Assembly (NCBI GenBank): GCA_012518515.1 | Contig: JAAYRZ010000091.1 | Location: 1-32,972, forward strand | From: Alcaligenaceae bacterium | GTDB lineage: Bacteria; Pseudomonadota; Gammaproteobacteria; Burkholderiales; Burkholderiaceae_B | Length of the DNA: 32,972 nt | Direction of reading: 5' to 3' | Part shown: positions 1-8,681 of the stretch, one piece after another | How positions within the stretch are numbered: position 1 is the first letter of the stretch | Layout: the number at the start of each line of letters is the position of its first letter | Notes under the pieces: model-generated | What the model was told of the DNA's origin: nothing | The model's input: the letters and a program-made list of their open reading frames with translations, nothing else | The model's database searches: none | Translations under genes and position numbers: made by a program

Positions 1-161
1 AAATACTCAACCTCTCCGTCAAGCAAAGGAGTGCGGCATGAGCCGCAATATCCTGCACGACATTGATACTCTACGTCATAGCCCTGGCGCTCTAAACCAT
101 CAAGCAGTGTTTCACCATCTAATAGTTCAAAGCTACCGTCCCAGGTAAAGACTCGACTCAT
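1..161 (-). CDS. yfaE: YfaE-like 2Fe-2S ferredoxin, partial (3' end outside window)
   Basis: Small ferredoxin of the type that helps assemble and reduce the diiron-tyrosyl cofactor of NrdB. The first 53 codons are visible and read [17 protein letters not shown] and onward. They include CRAGYCGSC, the CX4CX2C start of a plant-type 2Fe-2S binding loop, preceded by VEYQ as in E. coli YfaE. The fourth cysteine lies beyond the left edge. Its ATG overlaps the nrdB stop as ATGA (4 bp), which indicates translational coupling and fixes the start. The role comes from established work on E. coli NrdB maintenance; the assignment here rests on sequence plus position directly after nrdB. Electron-transfer ferredoxins of other pathways share the motif, but the context makes that unlikely. 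Confidence 0.9.
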   Translation of the reverse strand, partial: MSRVFTWDGSFELLDGETLLDGLERQGYDVEYQCRAGYCGSCRTPLLDGEVEY

Positions 162-1291
162 AACTCAAACCCAGATAAATCGTCTGGATTAATTTCGGCA
201 TCAATTTGGCCGATTAAATAAGAGCTAATTTCCACTTCCTGAGGAGCGACTTGAACATTATCTGAAGATAACCAAGCATTAATCCATGGAATAGGATTTT
301 GATTAGCACCAGGGAAAGCAGGCTTAAGACCTACAGCAGCCATCCGTGAGTTAGTAATATATTCAACGTATTTACATAGAATATCGCGATTTAGTCCAAT
401 CATGGAACCATCTTTAAATAGATAGCCAGCCCATTCTTTTTCTTGTTCAGCGGAGTCTTTGAACATATCAAAACACTCTTGCTCTAATTCCTTAGCAATC
501 TCAACCATCTCAGGGTCATCCTGGCCATTACGCATAATATTTAACATATGCTGGGTACTCACTAAGTGTAGAGCCTCATCTCGTGCAATTAGTTTGATGA
601 TTTTAGCGTTCCCCTCCATCAACTTTCTTTCAGCAAAAGCAAATGAGCACGCAAAACTAACGTAAAAACGAATCGCTTCGAGGATGTTGACTGACATCAG
701 GCATAAGTACAACTTCTTTTTAAGTTCTCTTAAACTAACTTCTTCCATCTTGCCATTAAGCGTATGCGTACCTTCGCCAAATAGTTGATAAAGACTGACC
801 GAGCGAATTAGATCATCATAATACTTAGAAATATCACGAGCACGTTCCAAGATATGTTCATTTGTTACGATGCCATCAAAAATCACCGATGGGTCGTTAA
901 CAATATTTCGAATAATATGTGTATAAGAACGAGAGTGAATCGTTTCAGAGAAAGACCATGTCTCAATCCAAGTTTCTAGTTCTGGCAGGGAAACTATCGG
1001 CAGCAGTGCAACGTTAGGACTGCGACCTTGAATTGAATCAAGCAAGGTCTGATACTTTAGGTTTGAAATAAAAATATGCTTTTCATGCTCAGGTAAATTA
1101 GCATAGTCAATTCTATCCTGAGATACATCAACCTCTTCCGGACGCCAAAAGAAGGATAACTGCTTTTCAATCAGTTTTTCAAATATTTCAAACTTCTGTT
1201 GATCATAACGAGCAACGTTAACACTCTGACCAAAGAACATCGGCTCTTTGAGAGCATTATTAGGGGTTTCATTAAACGTACTATATAACAT
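158..1291 (-). CDS. nrdB: Class Ia ribonucleoside-diphosphate reductase, beta subunit
   Basis: Radical-generating subunit of aerobic ribonucleotide reductase, which reduces NDPs to dNDPs together with NrdA in the cytoplasm. The 377 residues match the E. coli length. The diiron ligands and radical tyrosine are all present: D85 (LLDSIQG), E116, H119 and Y123 in [13 protein letters not shown]205 (EAIRF), and E239 and H242 in RDEALH. The intact tyrosine marks class Ia rather than the Tyr-less Ic type. The C-terminus ends DDLSGFEL, like the E. coli tail that docks on NrdA. The gene lies 64 bp downstream of nrdA, with a 10-bp hairpin between them, and overlaps yfaE by 4 bp. The ribosome-binding site is weak (GAG, 5 nt before ATG). 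No disruption is seen. Confidence 0.98.
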   Translation of the reverse strand: MLYSTFNETPNNALKEPMFFGQSVNVARYDQQKFEIFEKLIEKQLSFFWRPEEVDVSQDRIDYANLPEHEKHIFISNLKYQTLLDSIQGRSPNVALLPIVSLPELETWIETWSFSETIHSRSYTHIIRNIVNDPSVIFDGIVTNEHILERARDISKYYDDLIRSVSLYQLFGEGTHTLNGKMEEVSLRELKKKLYLCLMSVNILEAIRFYVSFACSFAFAERKLMEGNAKIIKLIARDEALHLVSTQHMLNIMRNGQDDPEMVEIAKELEQECFDMFKDSAEQEKEWAGYLFKDGSMIGLNRDILCKYVEYITNSRMAAVGLKPAFPGANQNPIPWINAWLSSDNVQVAPQEVEISSYLIGQIDAEINPDDLSGFEL

Positions 1292-1321
1292 AAAAACTCA
1301 TCTACAAAACTAGTGTTAAGC

Positions 1322-1346
1322 ACTGAAATCCATTAAGGATTTCAGT
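1322..1346. other. Intercistronic hairpin between nrdA and nrdB
   Basis: Perfect 10-bp inverted repeat ACTGAAATCC/GGATTTCAGT with a 5-nt loop (ATTAA), in the 64-bp gap between the nrdA stop and nrdB start. On the transcribed strand no T-run follows it, so it is not a convincing terminator. It may stabilise the nrdA 3' end or partly uncouple nrdA and nrdB expression, which is inference. Confidence 0.6.
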
Positions 1347-1355
1347 ATGGAATAA

Positions 1356-3644
1356 TTAAATTTTACAAGCACCGCTTTCGCAATCATCACCCGCATCACT
1401 TAATTTCACCAAATCACCTTGGTCATCCTGAGCACCATCACGGGTATTATGGTAGTAAAGTGTTTTTAAGCCGTATTTATAAGCGTTTAATAAGTCTTTA
1501 AGTAACTCACTCATCGGCACTCTTCCACCAGAATAACGCGAAGGATCATAATTGGTATTAGCGGAAATAGCCTGATCAACAAACTTCTGCATAATACCGA
1601 CTAAACGTAGGTAACCATCATTTGATGGCATACTCCATAGCGTTTCGTATTGATGTCTTAAGCGCTGATACTCAGGTACGACTTGACGTAAGGCACCATC
1701 TTTGGAAGCCTTTACTGTGATCAAACCACGTGGTGGTTCGATACCGTTAGTCGCATTAGAAATTTGGCTTGAGGTTTCTGAAGGCATTAAGGCGGTCAGA
1801 GTCGAATTACGCAGACCATGCTTAACGATATCAGCACGCAATGCTTCCCAATCTAACCTCAAAGGCTCTTGGCAGAAAGCATCTATATCTTTTTTGTAGG
1901 TATCAATCGGTAAAATACCTTGTGCGTAAGTTGTCTCATTAAATGCCAAGCACGGACCATACTCTTTAGATAGGTTCACTGATGCTTTTAATAAGTAATA
2001 CTGAATTGCTTCAAAGGTACGATGAGTTAAGGCATTACCACTACCGTCGGAGTAGCGAGCACCGTTTTTAGCTAGGAAATAAGCAAAGTTAATCACACCC
2101 ACACCCAAGGTGCGACGATTCATGGTAGCAATTTTTGCTGCCTTAATTGGGTAATCCTGATAATCAAGCAGAGCATCTAAAGCACGTACGATCAGCTCTG
2201 ATAAATGCTCTAACTCATCTAAAGACTCTAAAGCACCCAAGTTAAACGCAGAAAGTGTACATAAAGCAATCTCACCATTTTCATCATTAATGTCGTCCAA
2301 TGGTTTAGTCGGCAAAGCAATTTCAAGGCATAGATTAGATTGACGTACAGGGGCGACGCTCGGGTCAAATGGACTATGCGTATTACAATGGTCTACGTTC
2401 TGGATATAAATACGTCCTGTACCTGCACGCTCTTGCATCATTAATGAGAAAAGCTCTGCTGCCTTGACACTGCGCTTGCGTATTGAGTCGTCTTGCTCAT
2501 ACTGCTCATAAAGACGCTCAAACTCATCCTGGTCTGCAAAGAAAGCTTCATAAAGGCCTGGTACATCAGACGGCGAGAACAAGGTGATATTAGCACCTTT
2601 AATTAAACGCTGATAAAGCAAACGATTAATCTGTACTCCATAATCCATATGACGTACACGGTTTTCCTCTACACCGCGATTATTTTTAAGTACCAATAAT
2701 GACTCTACTTCTAGATGCCACATTGGATAAAATAAAGTCGCCGCCCCACCACGAACACCACCCTGTGAGCAACACTTAACAGCGGTCTGAAAATGCTTGT
2801 AGAACGGAATACAACCGGTATGCTGAGCCTCTCCACCACGAATAGCACTACCAACAGCACGAATTCTTCCTGCGTTAATACCAATCCCGGCACGCTGAGA
2901 AACATAACGTACTATTGCGGCACTGGTCGCATTAATGGAATCTAGACTATCATCACACTCAATTAATACGCATGAACTAAATTGACGGGTCGGTGTGCGC
3001 ACACCCGCCATAATAGGTGTCGGTAATGACAACTTAAAGGTCGAGATTGCATCATAAAAGTCTTTAATGTAACGTAGACGCGTTTCCTTGGGGTATTTAG
3101 AAAATAAGCAAGCAGCCACTAAAATATACAAGAACTGTGGACTTTCAAAAATTTCGCCAGTCACACGGTTTTGTATTAGGTACTTACCTTCTAACTGATT
3201 AACAGCCGCATAAGCAAAGGATAAGTCACGCGCATGATCTAAGAAAGAGTCCATCTCATCAAACTCTGCCTCAGTATAATCCTCGATTAAATGACGATCG
3301 TATTTGTCAGTAGCAACTAATTTTTTAACATGCTCATAAAGTTTAGGCGGTTCAAACTCTCCATAAGCCTTTTTACGCAAATGGAAAATAGCCAAACGAG
3401 CGGCTAAAAACTGATAATCTGGCGTTTCTTCAGAAATTAAATCGGCTGCCGCCTTAATAATGGTCTCATGAATATCTTCTGTTTTAATGCCATCGTAAAA
3501 TTGGATTTGTGAGCGTAGTTCTACCTGAGAAACTGATACATTGTCCAATCCTTCAGCTGCCCAATCCAAAACACGATGAATCTTATCCAAATCAAGCGGC
3601 TCTTGACGACCATCCCGCTTGGTCACTAAGAGAGAATTATTCAT
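1356..3644 (-). CDS. nrdA: Class Ia ribonucleoside-diphosphate reductase, alpha subunit
   Basis: Catalytic subunit of aerobic ribonucleotide reductase. An N-terminal ATP-cone (about residues 5-95, VTKRDGRQEPLDLDKIHRVL) gives allosteric activity control. The active-site cysteines C225 (QFSSCVL), C439 (SNLCLE, followed by E441) and C462 (ALCTLS) match the E. coli numbering exactly, and the C-terminal shuttle pair is C755/C760 in CESGACKI. I chose the start at 3644 (762 aa) because it aligns with the E. coli N-terminus (MNQNLLVTKRDG) and has AAGGAG about 6 nt upstream. An in-frame ATG 24 bp further upstream lies inside a long hairpin and is unlikely. The protein is the short, one-cone enterobacterial/Neisseria type; as I recall, many Burkholderiales have a longer NrdA. 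It heads the nrdA-nrdB-yfaE operon, with NrdR-like boxes upstream. Confidence 0.98.
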   Translation of the reverse strand: MNNSLLVTKRDGRQEPLDLDKIHRVLDWAAEGLDNVSVSQVELRSQIQFYDGIKTEDIHETIIKAAADLISEETPDYQFLAARLAIFHLRKKAYGEFEPPKLYEHVKKLVATDKYDRHLIEDYTEAEFDEMDSFLDHARDLSFAYAAVNQLEGKYLIQNRVTGEIFESPQFLYILVAACLFSKYPKETRLRYIKDFYDAISTFKLSLPTPIMAGVRTPTRQFSSCVLIECDDSLDSINATSAAIVRYVSQRAGIGINAGRIRAVGSAIRGGEAQHTGCIPFYKHFQTAVKCCSQGGVRGGAATLFYPMWHLEVESLLVLKNNRGVEENRVRHMDYGVQINRLLYQRLIKGANITLFSPSDVPGLYEAFFADQDEFERLYEQYEQDDSIRKRSVKAAELFSLMMQERAGTGRIYIQNVDHCNTHSPFDPSVAPVRQSNLCLEIALPTKPLDDINDENGEIALCTLSAFNLGALESLDELEHLSELIVRALDALLDYQDYPIKAAKIATMNRRTLGVGVINFAYFLAKNGARYSDGSGNALTHRTFEAIQYYLLKASVNLSKEYGPCLAFNETTYAQGILPIDTYKKDIDAFCQEPLRLDWEALRADIVKHGLRNSTLTALMPSETSSQISNATNGIEPPRGLITVKASKDGALRQVVPEYQRLRHQYETLWSMPSNDGYLRLVGIMQKFVDQAISANTNYDPSRYSGGRVPMSELLKDLLNAYKYGLKTLYYHNTRDGAQDDQGDLVKLSDAGDDCESGACKI

Positions 3645-3664
3645 GAATACTCCTTTTAAAGCGG

Positions 3665-3710
3665 GCATTCAGGGCTTGTTTGATTAACAAACCAAACAAG
3701 CCCTGAATGC
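3665..3710. promoter_or_regulatory. Long perfect hairpin in the nrdA leader
   Basis: An 18-bp perfect inverted repeat, GCATTCAGGGCTTGTTTG at 3665-3682 and its complement at 3693-3710, with a 10-nt loop. On the nrdA strand it ends about 10 nt before the AGGAG ribosome-binding site. Its 5' end overlaps the proximal NrdR-like box by 3 bp. No T-run follows, so it does not look like a terminator. CAAAC is duplicated in tandem at 3688-3697, so GTTTG (3678-3682) could pair with either copy, giving two alternative apical folds. A role in mRNA stability or translation control is inferred. Confidence 0.7.
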
Positions 3711-3754
3711 CTATATATAGTTAAATATGAACAACACTAACCTATATGTAGTGT
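3708..3754 (-). promoter_or_regulatory. Pair of NrdR-box-like operators upstream of nrdA
   Basis: Two near-palindromic boxes with cores CTATATATAG (3711-3720) and CTATATGTAG (3742-3751). Their centres are 31 bp apart, three helical turns, the spacing known for paired NrdR boxes. Read on the nrdA strand, the distal box ACACTACATATAGGTT agrees well with the recalled consensus acaCwAtATaTwGtgt. The proximal box matches it throughout the central 10 bp. The distal box also sits in a wider repeat (AACACTA/TAGTGTT, 3733-3755). NrdR is the usual ATP/dATP-sensing repressor of nrd operons; the nrdR gene is not in the window. Confidence 0.75.
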
Positions 3755-3764
3755 TTTGATGACC

Positions 3765-3770
3765 ATTGTA
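3765..3770 (-). promoter_or_regulatory. Candidate -10 element of the nrdA promoter
   Basis: TACAAT on the minus strand, just upstream of the NrdR-like boxes. It would place the transcription start near 3757 and both boxes just downstream of it, a suitable position for repression. No good -35 hexamer is visible 16-18 nt upstream, so this is tentative. Confidence 0.4.
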
Positions 3771-3831
3771 CATTAATTTCTTAGGTACTTTTAGCATGAA
3801 AAGCACATAAGAAAATAAATTTATTATTGAT

Positions 3832-3852
3832 TGACTTTTTTAAAAAAAGTCA
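3832..3852 (-). terminator. AT-rich palindrome after dusA, possible weak terminator
   Basis: TGACTTTTTT/AAAAAAGTCA inverted repeat with one unpaired base, 11 bp past the dusA stop. The stem is mostly A-T pairs, so termination would be weak. The following AT-rich stretch to about 3780 leads into the nrdA promoter region. Confidence 0.35.
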
Positions 3853-3863
3853 GAACCACTCAT

Positions 3864-4907
3864 TTAAATAATGGTGAACTCATGTTGGTGCTTTTTAAAT
3901 GCTTCGTAGCTTGTAATTAGCAACTCAGGATCATTTTTTTTAAGTTCATTGGAATCTGATAATGTACGACGCCATTGCCTTGCGCCCTTCTGCCCATTAA
4001 ACAAACCCAACAAAGGTTTAAAAACAAATCGCAAAGGTACTTCTTCTTGTTTTTGCTTTAAGGCATAATCAAACATGCTGTCGATGATGTCGGTAATTTC
4101 AGGATGATTGATGCTAGGCCACAGCAACTTACTGATTTCAGTAATACGATACGGCTCATGCCATGCCGCTCTTCCTATCATGATGCCGTCAAAATCTTGA
4201 GCTTGACGATACATCTGATCTACCTCACTGAGTCCACCATTTAAAATAAACATTGCTTCAGGAAAATCTTTTTTTAGCTGAGCCACCCAATCATAACGTA
4301 AAGGCGGAATTTCTCGATTGTCTTTGGGTGACAAGCCCTTTAGGACAGCATTACGCGCATGAGCTATAAAAACTCGGGTATCACTTTTGTGGATTAAGGT
4401 ACCAACAAAGTCACGGACAAAACCATAGTCATCACTATAATCAAGGCCCAAGCGATGCTTGACGGTGACAGGCACAGAAACAGCATCTTGCATAGCTTTG
4501 AGACAATCAGCAACTAAATCCACCTCAGTCATTAAGCAGGCCCCAAAAGCACCCTTTTGAACGCGCTCTGAAGGACATCCACAATTTAAATTAATTTCGT
4601 CATAGCCCCATTGCTCACCTAATTTAGCACAATGAGCTAAATCTGCAGCCTCACTTCCACCTAGCTGTAGGGCAACTGGGTGCTCTTGGCTATTGAATTG
4701 CAGGTGACGCTTTACATCACCATGAATCAAGGCGCCTGTAGTTACCATTTCCGTATAAAGCAATGCCTTAGGTGCTAATAAACGATAAAAATAACGGGCA
4801 TGCCTATCAGTCACATCAAGCATCGGAGCAATAGACAAACGCCAAGGTTGCTCAGGAGACTGATAGATAGACGTCATTGTTGCTGACAAGCTAGTAGGTT
4901 CACTCAT
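3864..4907 (-). CDS. dusA: tRNA-dihydrouridine synthase A
   Basis: FMN-dependent enzyme that reduces uridines 20/20a in the tRNA D-loop. The FMN-binding barrel starts at LSIAPMLDVTDRH (residues 24-36). The NLNCGCPSERVQKGAFGACLM-type segment around 106-126 carries the catalytic cysteine C111 (GCPS). HARN lies near residue 183 and GRAAW near 256. At 347 aa it has DusA length, and the QKGAFGACLM segment separates DusA from DusB and DusC. The first ATG (4907) lies 6 bp after the ClC stop, which suggests co-transcription, but there is no clear ribosome-binding site. A start at Met11 is possible and would still leave the barrel whole. Confidence 0.93.
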   Translation of the reverse strand: MSEPTSLSATMTSIYQSPEQPWRLSIAPMLDVTDRHARYFYRLLAPKALLYTEMVTTGALIHGDVKRHLQFNSQEHPVALQLGGSEAADLAHCAKLGEQWGYDEINLNCGCPSERVQKGAFGACLMTEVDLVADCLKAMQDAVSVPVTVKHRLGLDYSDDYGFVRDFVGTLIHKSDTRVFIAHARNAVLKGLSPKDNREIPPLRYDWVAQLKKDFPEAMFILNGGLSEVDQMYRQAQDFDGIMIGRAAWHEPYRITEISKLLWPSINHPEITDIIDSMFDYALKQKQEEVPLRFVFKPLLGLFNGQKGARQWRRTLSDSNELKKNDPELLITSYEAFKKHQHEFTII

Positions 4908-4913
4908 GAAATA

Positions 4914-6701
4914 TCAAGTACGAATAAAAGGGTTCATTTTGACTTCGCTGGTCTTATCAATGGATTTTTTAATCTCGCTATAACGTCTAAGAACATCTGA
5001 TTTATACACCACACCCAACAGAAGTGGTGGCTCAGAAAAATCAAGCACCGGCAAACGTTCACCATTATAAGTGACAAATTCATCCTGTACTTCATCCAAG
5101 GTCATTCCTAAACGTAATGGTTCTAGATAAGTACGCGAAATCAAATGCACAGGAATAGGCTCGTCAAGCTGTACCGCCCCTAATAGGCTTCGCGTAATAT
5201 CTTTATGCGCCAAGACTCCCAAAAACTCATTTTTCTCATTCACAACATACAAATAACGAACACTTAACTCGGTAAACAAATCAATCGCTTCACCCACTAC
5301 CACATCATTTCGAATGATATTTTCTGGTTTTTTGTTAATTAATTGCTCAATACGCACATTACTCAAACGATGACGCAGTCGAATATCCTCTTCACGATTA
5401 GTGGTCACATTAAACATCACTAAGCCGTTAAATTGTCGAGCAAGAAAACTCGCCGTAACACAAGCAAACACCACAGGCACCACAATAGATTGATTATGTG
5501 ACATTTCTATCATCATAATAATAGCCATTAAAGGAGCACTAGAAGCCGCAGATAAAAAAGCCCCCATACCCAAAATCACAAATACTGGGCTATAGGGCTC
5601 AAGTGTTGGGAACAATATAATAGCGGTTTTTAGTATCAACAATGCCACTGCTGCGCCGATAAACATCAGTGGTGTAATCACCCCACCGACCGCACCAGAG
5701 CCCACAGAGATCAATGTAGCGGCTATTTTTAATAGCAAAAACATGGCTAATAACTGCCATGTCCAGTCAGTACCATGGATTAAGGTAGAAACAATAGAGT
5801 CCCCATTACCTGCTAATTCAGGGTCATATAACAAAAAGCAACCAACTACTAGTCCTGCAAAAGCCATGCGAATAGCTAAGGGAACAGGAATCAACTTAAG
5901 TCCTTTTTTACACCAATCTAGAGCTCTTAGAAACAGGGGTGATAACACACCACCAAATAAACCAATAATAATTGAACAAATTAATAATTCGACACCCAGT
6001 GAAATTTCTAAATCAATTTCATATAAGAGAAAATGGTTATCAAAAAGACGAGTGGTCAGATGAGCAGACATAGCAGCAACCAGTAGTGGCCCTACAATCA
6101 CCATGGACATGCTACCGACAACGATCTCCGCTACAAATAAGGCACCAGCAATTGGCGTATGATAAGCGGCTGACACCGCTCCGGAAGCACCGCAAGCTAC
6201 AATCAGTCGTAAATGCTTGGCATCCATAAAGAAGAAACGACCGATGGCGGAAGAAATCATCGAACCTAAGTGAATCATCGGTCCCTCACGACCGATGGAA
6301 AAGCCTGAGGTAATAACAGTCAGCGATGACAGAATACGCAACACCCCCTGCTTAATAGACAAACGACCGTCACCTAAGGCTACCGCCTCCATATAATCCG
6401 AGTTCGTATCTGTCTTGATGCTAGCCGACCATGTTAATAATAAACCACCAACCAGGCCTGCAAGACAGGGATATAGTAAAGTCTGCCAAGTTGAGTATTG
6501 GCCAACAATGCTACTAATCGCCCCTGTTTCTCCGACCATCAACCATTGTAATAAACCGACTCCCTTAAAAAAGAGTAAGGTCGCCAAAGCACCAACAACC
6601 CCCATTAAAAGTGCCCAGACCAATACTATCGCCTGACTATGAAAAAAAGGACGACGGGTAATTCGTCTACGAAAATAATTTAAACGTCGCTTTATTAGCA
6701 T
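4914..6701 (-). CDS. ClC-family chloride transporter with C-terminal CBS pair
   Basis: Inner-membrane anion transporter of 595 aa: a hydrophobic ClC core (about 25-430) and two CBS domains (about 449-505 and 515-580) that in this family bind nucleotides and regulate transport. The gating glutamate is present (GREGP, E139). Other signatures are divergent by eye alignment to E. coli ClcA. The GSGIP loop is replaced by SDYMEAVALGDG near 101-112. GxFxP reads GGVITP (339-344). The proton-path glutamate 203 aligns with Ile after E192. The inner-gate tyrosine aligns with F430. Whether it is a Cl/H antiporter, a channel or selective for another anion cannot be told. It is divergent from thrB and upstream of dusA. 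No strong ribosome-binding site is seen. Confidence 0.9.
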   Translation of the reverse strand: MLIKRRLNYFRRRITRRPFFHSQAIVLVWALLMGVVGALATLLFFKGVGLLQWLMVGETGAISSIVGQYSTWQTLLYPCLAGLVGGLLLTWSASIKTDTNSDYMEAVALGDGRLSIKQGVLRILSSLTVITSGFSIGREGPMIHLGSMISSAIGRFFFMDAKHLRLIVACGASGAVSAAYHTPIAGALFVAEIVVGSMSMVIVGPLLVAAMSAHLTTRLFDNHFLLYEIDLEISLGVELLICSIIIGLFGGVLSPLFLRALDWCKKGLKLIPVPLAIRMAFAGLVVGCFLLYDPELAGNGDSIVSTLIHGTDWTWQLLAMFLLLKIAATLISVGSGAVGGVITPLMFIGAAVALLILKTAIILFPTLEPYSPVFVILGMGAFLSAASSAPLMAIIMMIEMSHNQSIVVPVVFACVTASFLARQFNGLVMFNVTTNREEDIRLRHRLSNVRIEQLINKKPENIIRNDVVVGEAIDLFTELSVRYLYVVNEKNEFLGVLAHKDITRSLLGAVQLDEPIPVHLISRTYLEPLRLGMTLDEVQDEFVTYNGERLPVLDFSEPPLLLGVVYKSDVLRRYSEIKKSIDKTSEVKMNPFIRT

Positions 6702-6843
6702 GATGTGAATTATTCAATATTAGATTTTAAAGCCCAAGCATCAGGATCATTGGGAAATAAGCAGCGAGACTGGTAAAATCAGCATTCGAGTCTTTTATTT
6801 ATTTTACTCATCATCATACACTTTATAAGATTAAATTAACTCT

Positions 6844-7818
6844 ATGGCCGTTTTTACCCCCGTATCTTCCGAAGAAGCCCAAGTGATTTTACAAGATTAT
6901 GAGTTAGGCGATTTTGTTTCAATGCAGGGCATTACTGCGGGTATTGAAAATACCAATTATTTTTTAACCACCAGTGAAGGCGAGTTTGTACTCACTATCT
7001 TTGAGGTGTTGACTGCAGAACAAATCCCCTTCTACCTGGATCTAATGTATGGCTTAGGGATGAAAAAGCAGGCAGTCCCTATGCCCCAAAAACGCAAAGA
7101 TGGCACCATCTGGGGGCTTTTTAATGATAAGCCCATGTGCATTGTCGTGCGTCTAAATGGTGGCTGGGAAGCCCATCCAAGTGCAAAGCATTGCGAGATT
7201 GTAGCGCGAGCTCAAGCAAGACAGCATATTGCAGCCCATGATCTCCCCTTGAACCAGCCTAATTTACGTGGACTAAGTTGGTGGCAAGAAACCTACCCAG
7301 CCATTAAGCCTTATCTAAATGAAGAGTTACAGGCTCTTTATGAGCAATCGCTGCAGGAGCAAATTGAGGTTCAAAGTGATTATGCTTGGCGTTTCATGCC
7401 CGGCGGGCCATGCCACTGTGATTTATTTCGCGATAATGTCTTATTTGATGGTACCCATGAGCATCCGAGCTTAGGCGGCGTTATTGACTTTTATTTTGCT
7501 GGTGTTGACCGTTGGTTATTTGACGTGGCAGTGGCCGTAAATGACTGGTGTATTGATCGCGACAGTGGTGAATTAATACCTGAACTAGTTGAAGCATGGC
7601 TTAGTAGCTATCATAAAGGTCGTCCATTTACAGATGCAGAGCGTGAACTATGGCCGGTAGCACTTAGAGCTGCAGCTTTAAGATTCTGGACATCAAGACT
7701 TTATGATTTCTATTTGCCTCGTCCTGCTCAAAGCTTAAAACCACACGATCCAACGCACTTTGAACGAATTCTTAAATCACGCACTTATGGCGATATTCCG
7801 CCTTTACCCGCACGCTAA
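6844..7818 (+). CDS. thrB: Homoserine kinase, APH-fold (type II)
   Basis: Phosphorylates L-homoserine with ATP to O-phosphohomoserine, the step before threonine synthase. It belongs to the aminoglycoside-phosphotransferase-like ThrB of beta- and alphaproteobacteria and Pseudomonas, not the GHMP-kinase ThrB of E. coli. ITAGIENTNYFL (30-41) lies in the nucleotide-binding lobe. The catalytic loop is H191-C-D193-L-F-R-D-N198, and VIDFYFAG (D215) is the metal-binding DFG-equivalent. At 324 aa it has the usual length. The start ATG has no clear Shine-Dalgarno sequence; TATAAG about 15 nt upstream could be a -10. BPSS1780 follows after 9 bp. Asd, which feeds the same pathway, lies 3 kb away on the other strand. 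Confidence 0.95.
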   Translation: MAVFTPVSSEEAQVILQDYELGDFVSMQGITAGIENTNYFLTTSEGEFVLTIFEVLTAEQIPFYLDLMYGLGMKKQAVPMPQKRKDGTIWGLFNDKPMCIVVRLNGGWEAHPSAKHCEIVARAQARQHIAAHDLPLNQPNLRGLSWWQETYPAIKPYLNEELQALYEQSLQEQIEVQSDYAWRFMPGGPCHCDLFRDNVLFDGTHEHPSLGGVIDFYFAGVDRWLFDVAVAVNDWCIDRDSGELIPELVEAWLSSYHKGRPFTDAERELWPVALRAAALRFWTSRLYDFYLPRPAQSLKPHDPTHFERILKSRTYGDIPPLPAR

Positions 7819-7827
7819 GGAGTATCG

Positions 7828-8613
7828 ATGCAAGCTGTAAAACTCCCCGCTAAAGCCGGTTTTGAATGGTTCATTAAAGGCTTTGCCATTTTTAAAAAGC
7901 GACCAGCTTTATTTATACTGCTAGCCTTTGTCTGGAACTTTAACACCATCCTCAGTCTTCAACTTCTAGGCGTTCTGGGCTTATTCAGTGTGGCCTTAGT
8001 ACAGCCTGTTTATATTGCTTTTATCTTAATGTGCTGCCACTACGTTGCCGAAGGTCAGAAGCTAAACTGGCACAACTTATTTGAACCTTTTAGGCATGGG
8101 AAAACACTCAAGTCCTTGTTACTCGCTGGACTTGTTTACGGCGTGATACTTTTTATATTAGAAATATTTTTTGTACCCTCACTGATTAAAGAAAGTGAGG
8201 TAGCTAATATTCTCGCGTCTACATCCAATGGCGAAATAACAGCAGATACCTATACCGCAATTGCAGCCTCAATTAATCCAGCTGCAATTATCGTGATGTT
8301 TGTCTACACGATTATCTTGACGCTAGTATATTGGTTTGTACCAGCTCTGATTATGTGGAATAACGTGCCAACCATTAAATCTCTGGTCTTTTCTTGTATC
8401 GGTGTAGTACGTAATTTTGCAGCTTTTATTGCTCTGGGATTACCTATGTTTATTATTGCTTTTGTCATTTGGAATATCATGATGATTGCAATATCTTCCG
8501 GTAGTACCGGTGCTTTTTTTGCCTTTGTTTTACAAATTGTTTTGATCTCTCTACTCATGACGGCTTACTGTGCCATGTACATAAGCTATAAGCAAATTTA
8601 TCAAAACTCATGA
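7828..8613 (+). CDS. BPSS1780-type multi-pass membrane protein
   Basis: Integral inner-membrane protein of 261 aa, recognised as the BPSS1780 family common next to thrB in Burkholderiales; its function is unknown. The N-terminus carries the family-like pattern GFEWFIKGFAIFKKRPALFI (residues 11-30). About six hydrophobic segments follow, roughly 26-50, 52-72, 95-113, 150-172, 192-213 and 225-250. A good ribosome-binding site (AAGGAG, 6 nt before ATG) overlaps the thrB stop, so the two genes are very probably one operon. No signal peptide or catalytic motif is visible. Confidence 0.8.
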   Translation: MQAVKLPAKAGFEWFIKGFAIFKKRPALFILLAFVWNFNTILSLQLLGVLGLFSVALVQPVYIAFILMCCHYVAEGQKLNWHNLFEPFRHGKTLKSLLLAGLVYGVILFILEIFFVPSLIKESEVANILASTSNGEITADTYTAIAASINPAAIIVMFVYTIILTLVYWFVPALIMWNNVPTIKSLVFSCIGVVRNFAAFIALGLPMFIIAFVIWNIMMIAISSGSTGAFFAFVLQIVLISLLMTAYCAMYISYKQIYQNS

Positions 8614-8681
8614 TAAAGTACCTTGAGCTAGGGTTATATATTGAATTAATTAGGAATTAACTTCTTTTAAGGGGATTAAAG

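Noticed and set aside
3645..3668. Upstream in-frame ATG of nrdA giving eight extra residues
   Set aside because: It lies inside the long leader hairpin. The ATG at 3644 has a good ribosome-binding site and aligns with the family N-terminus.
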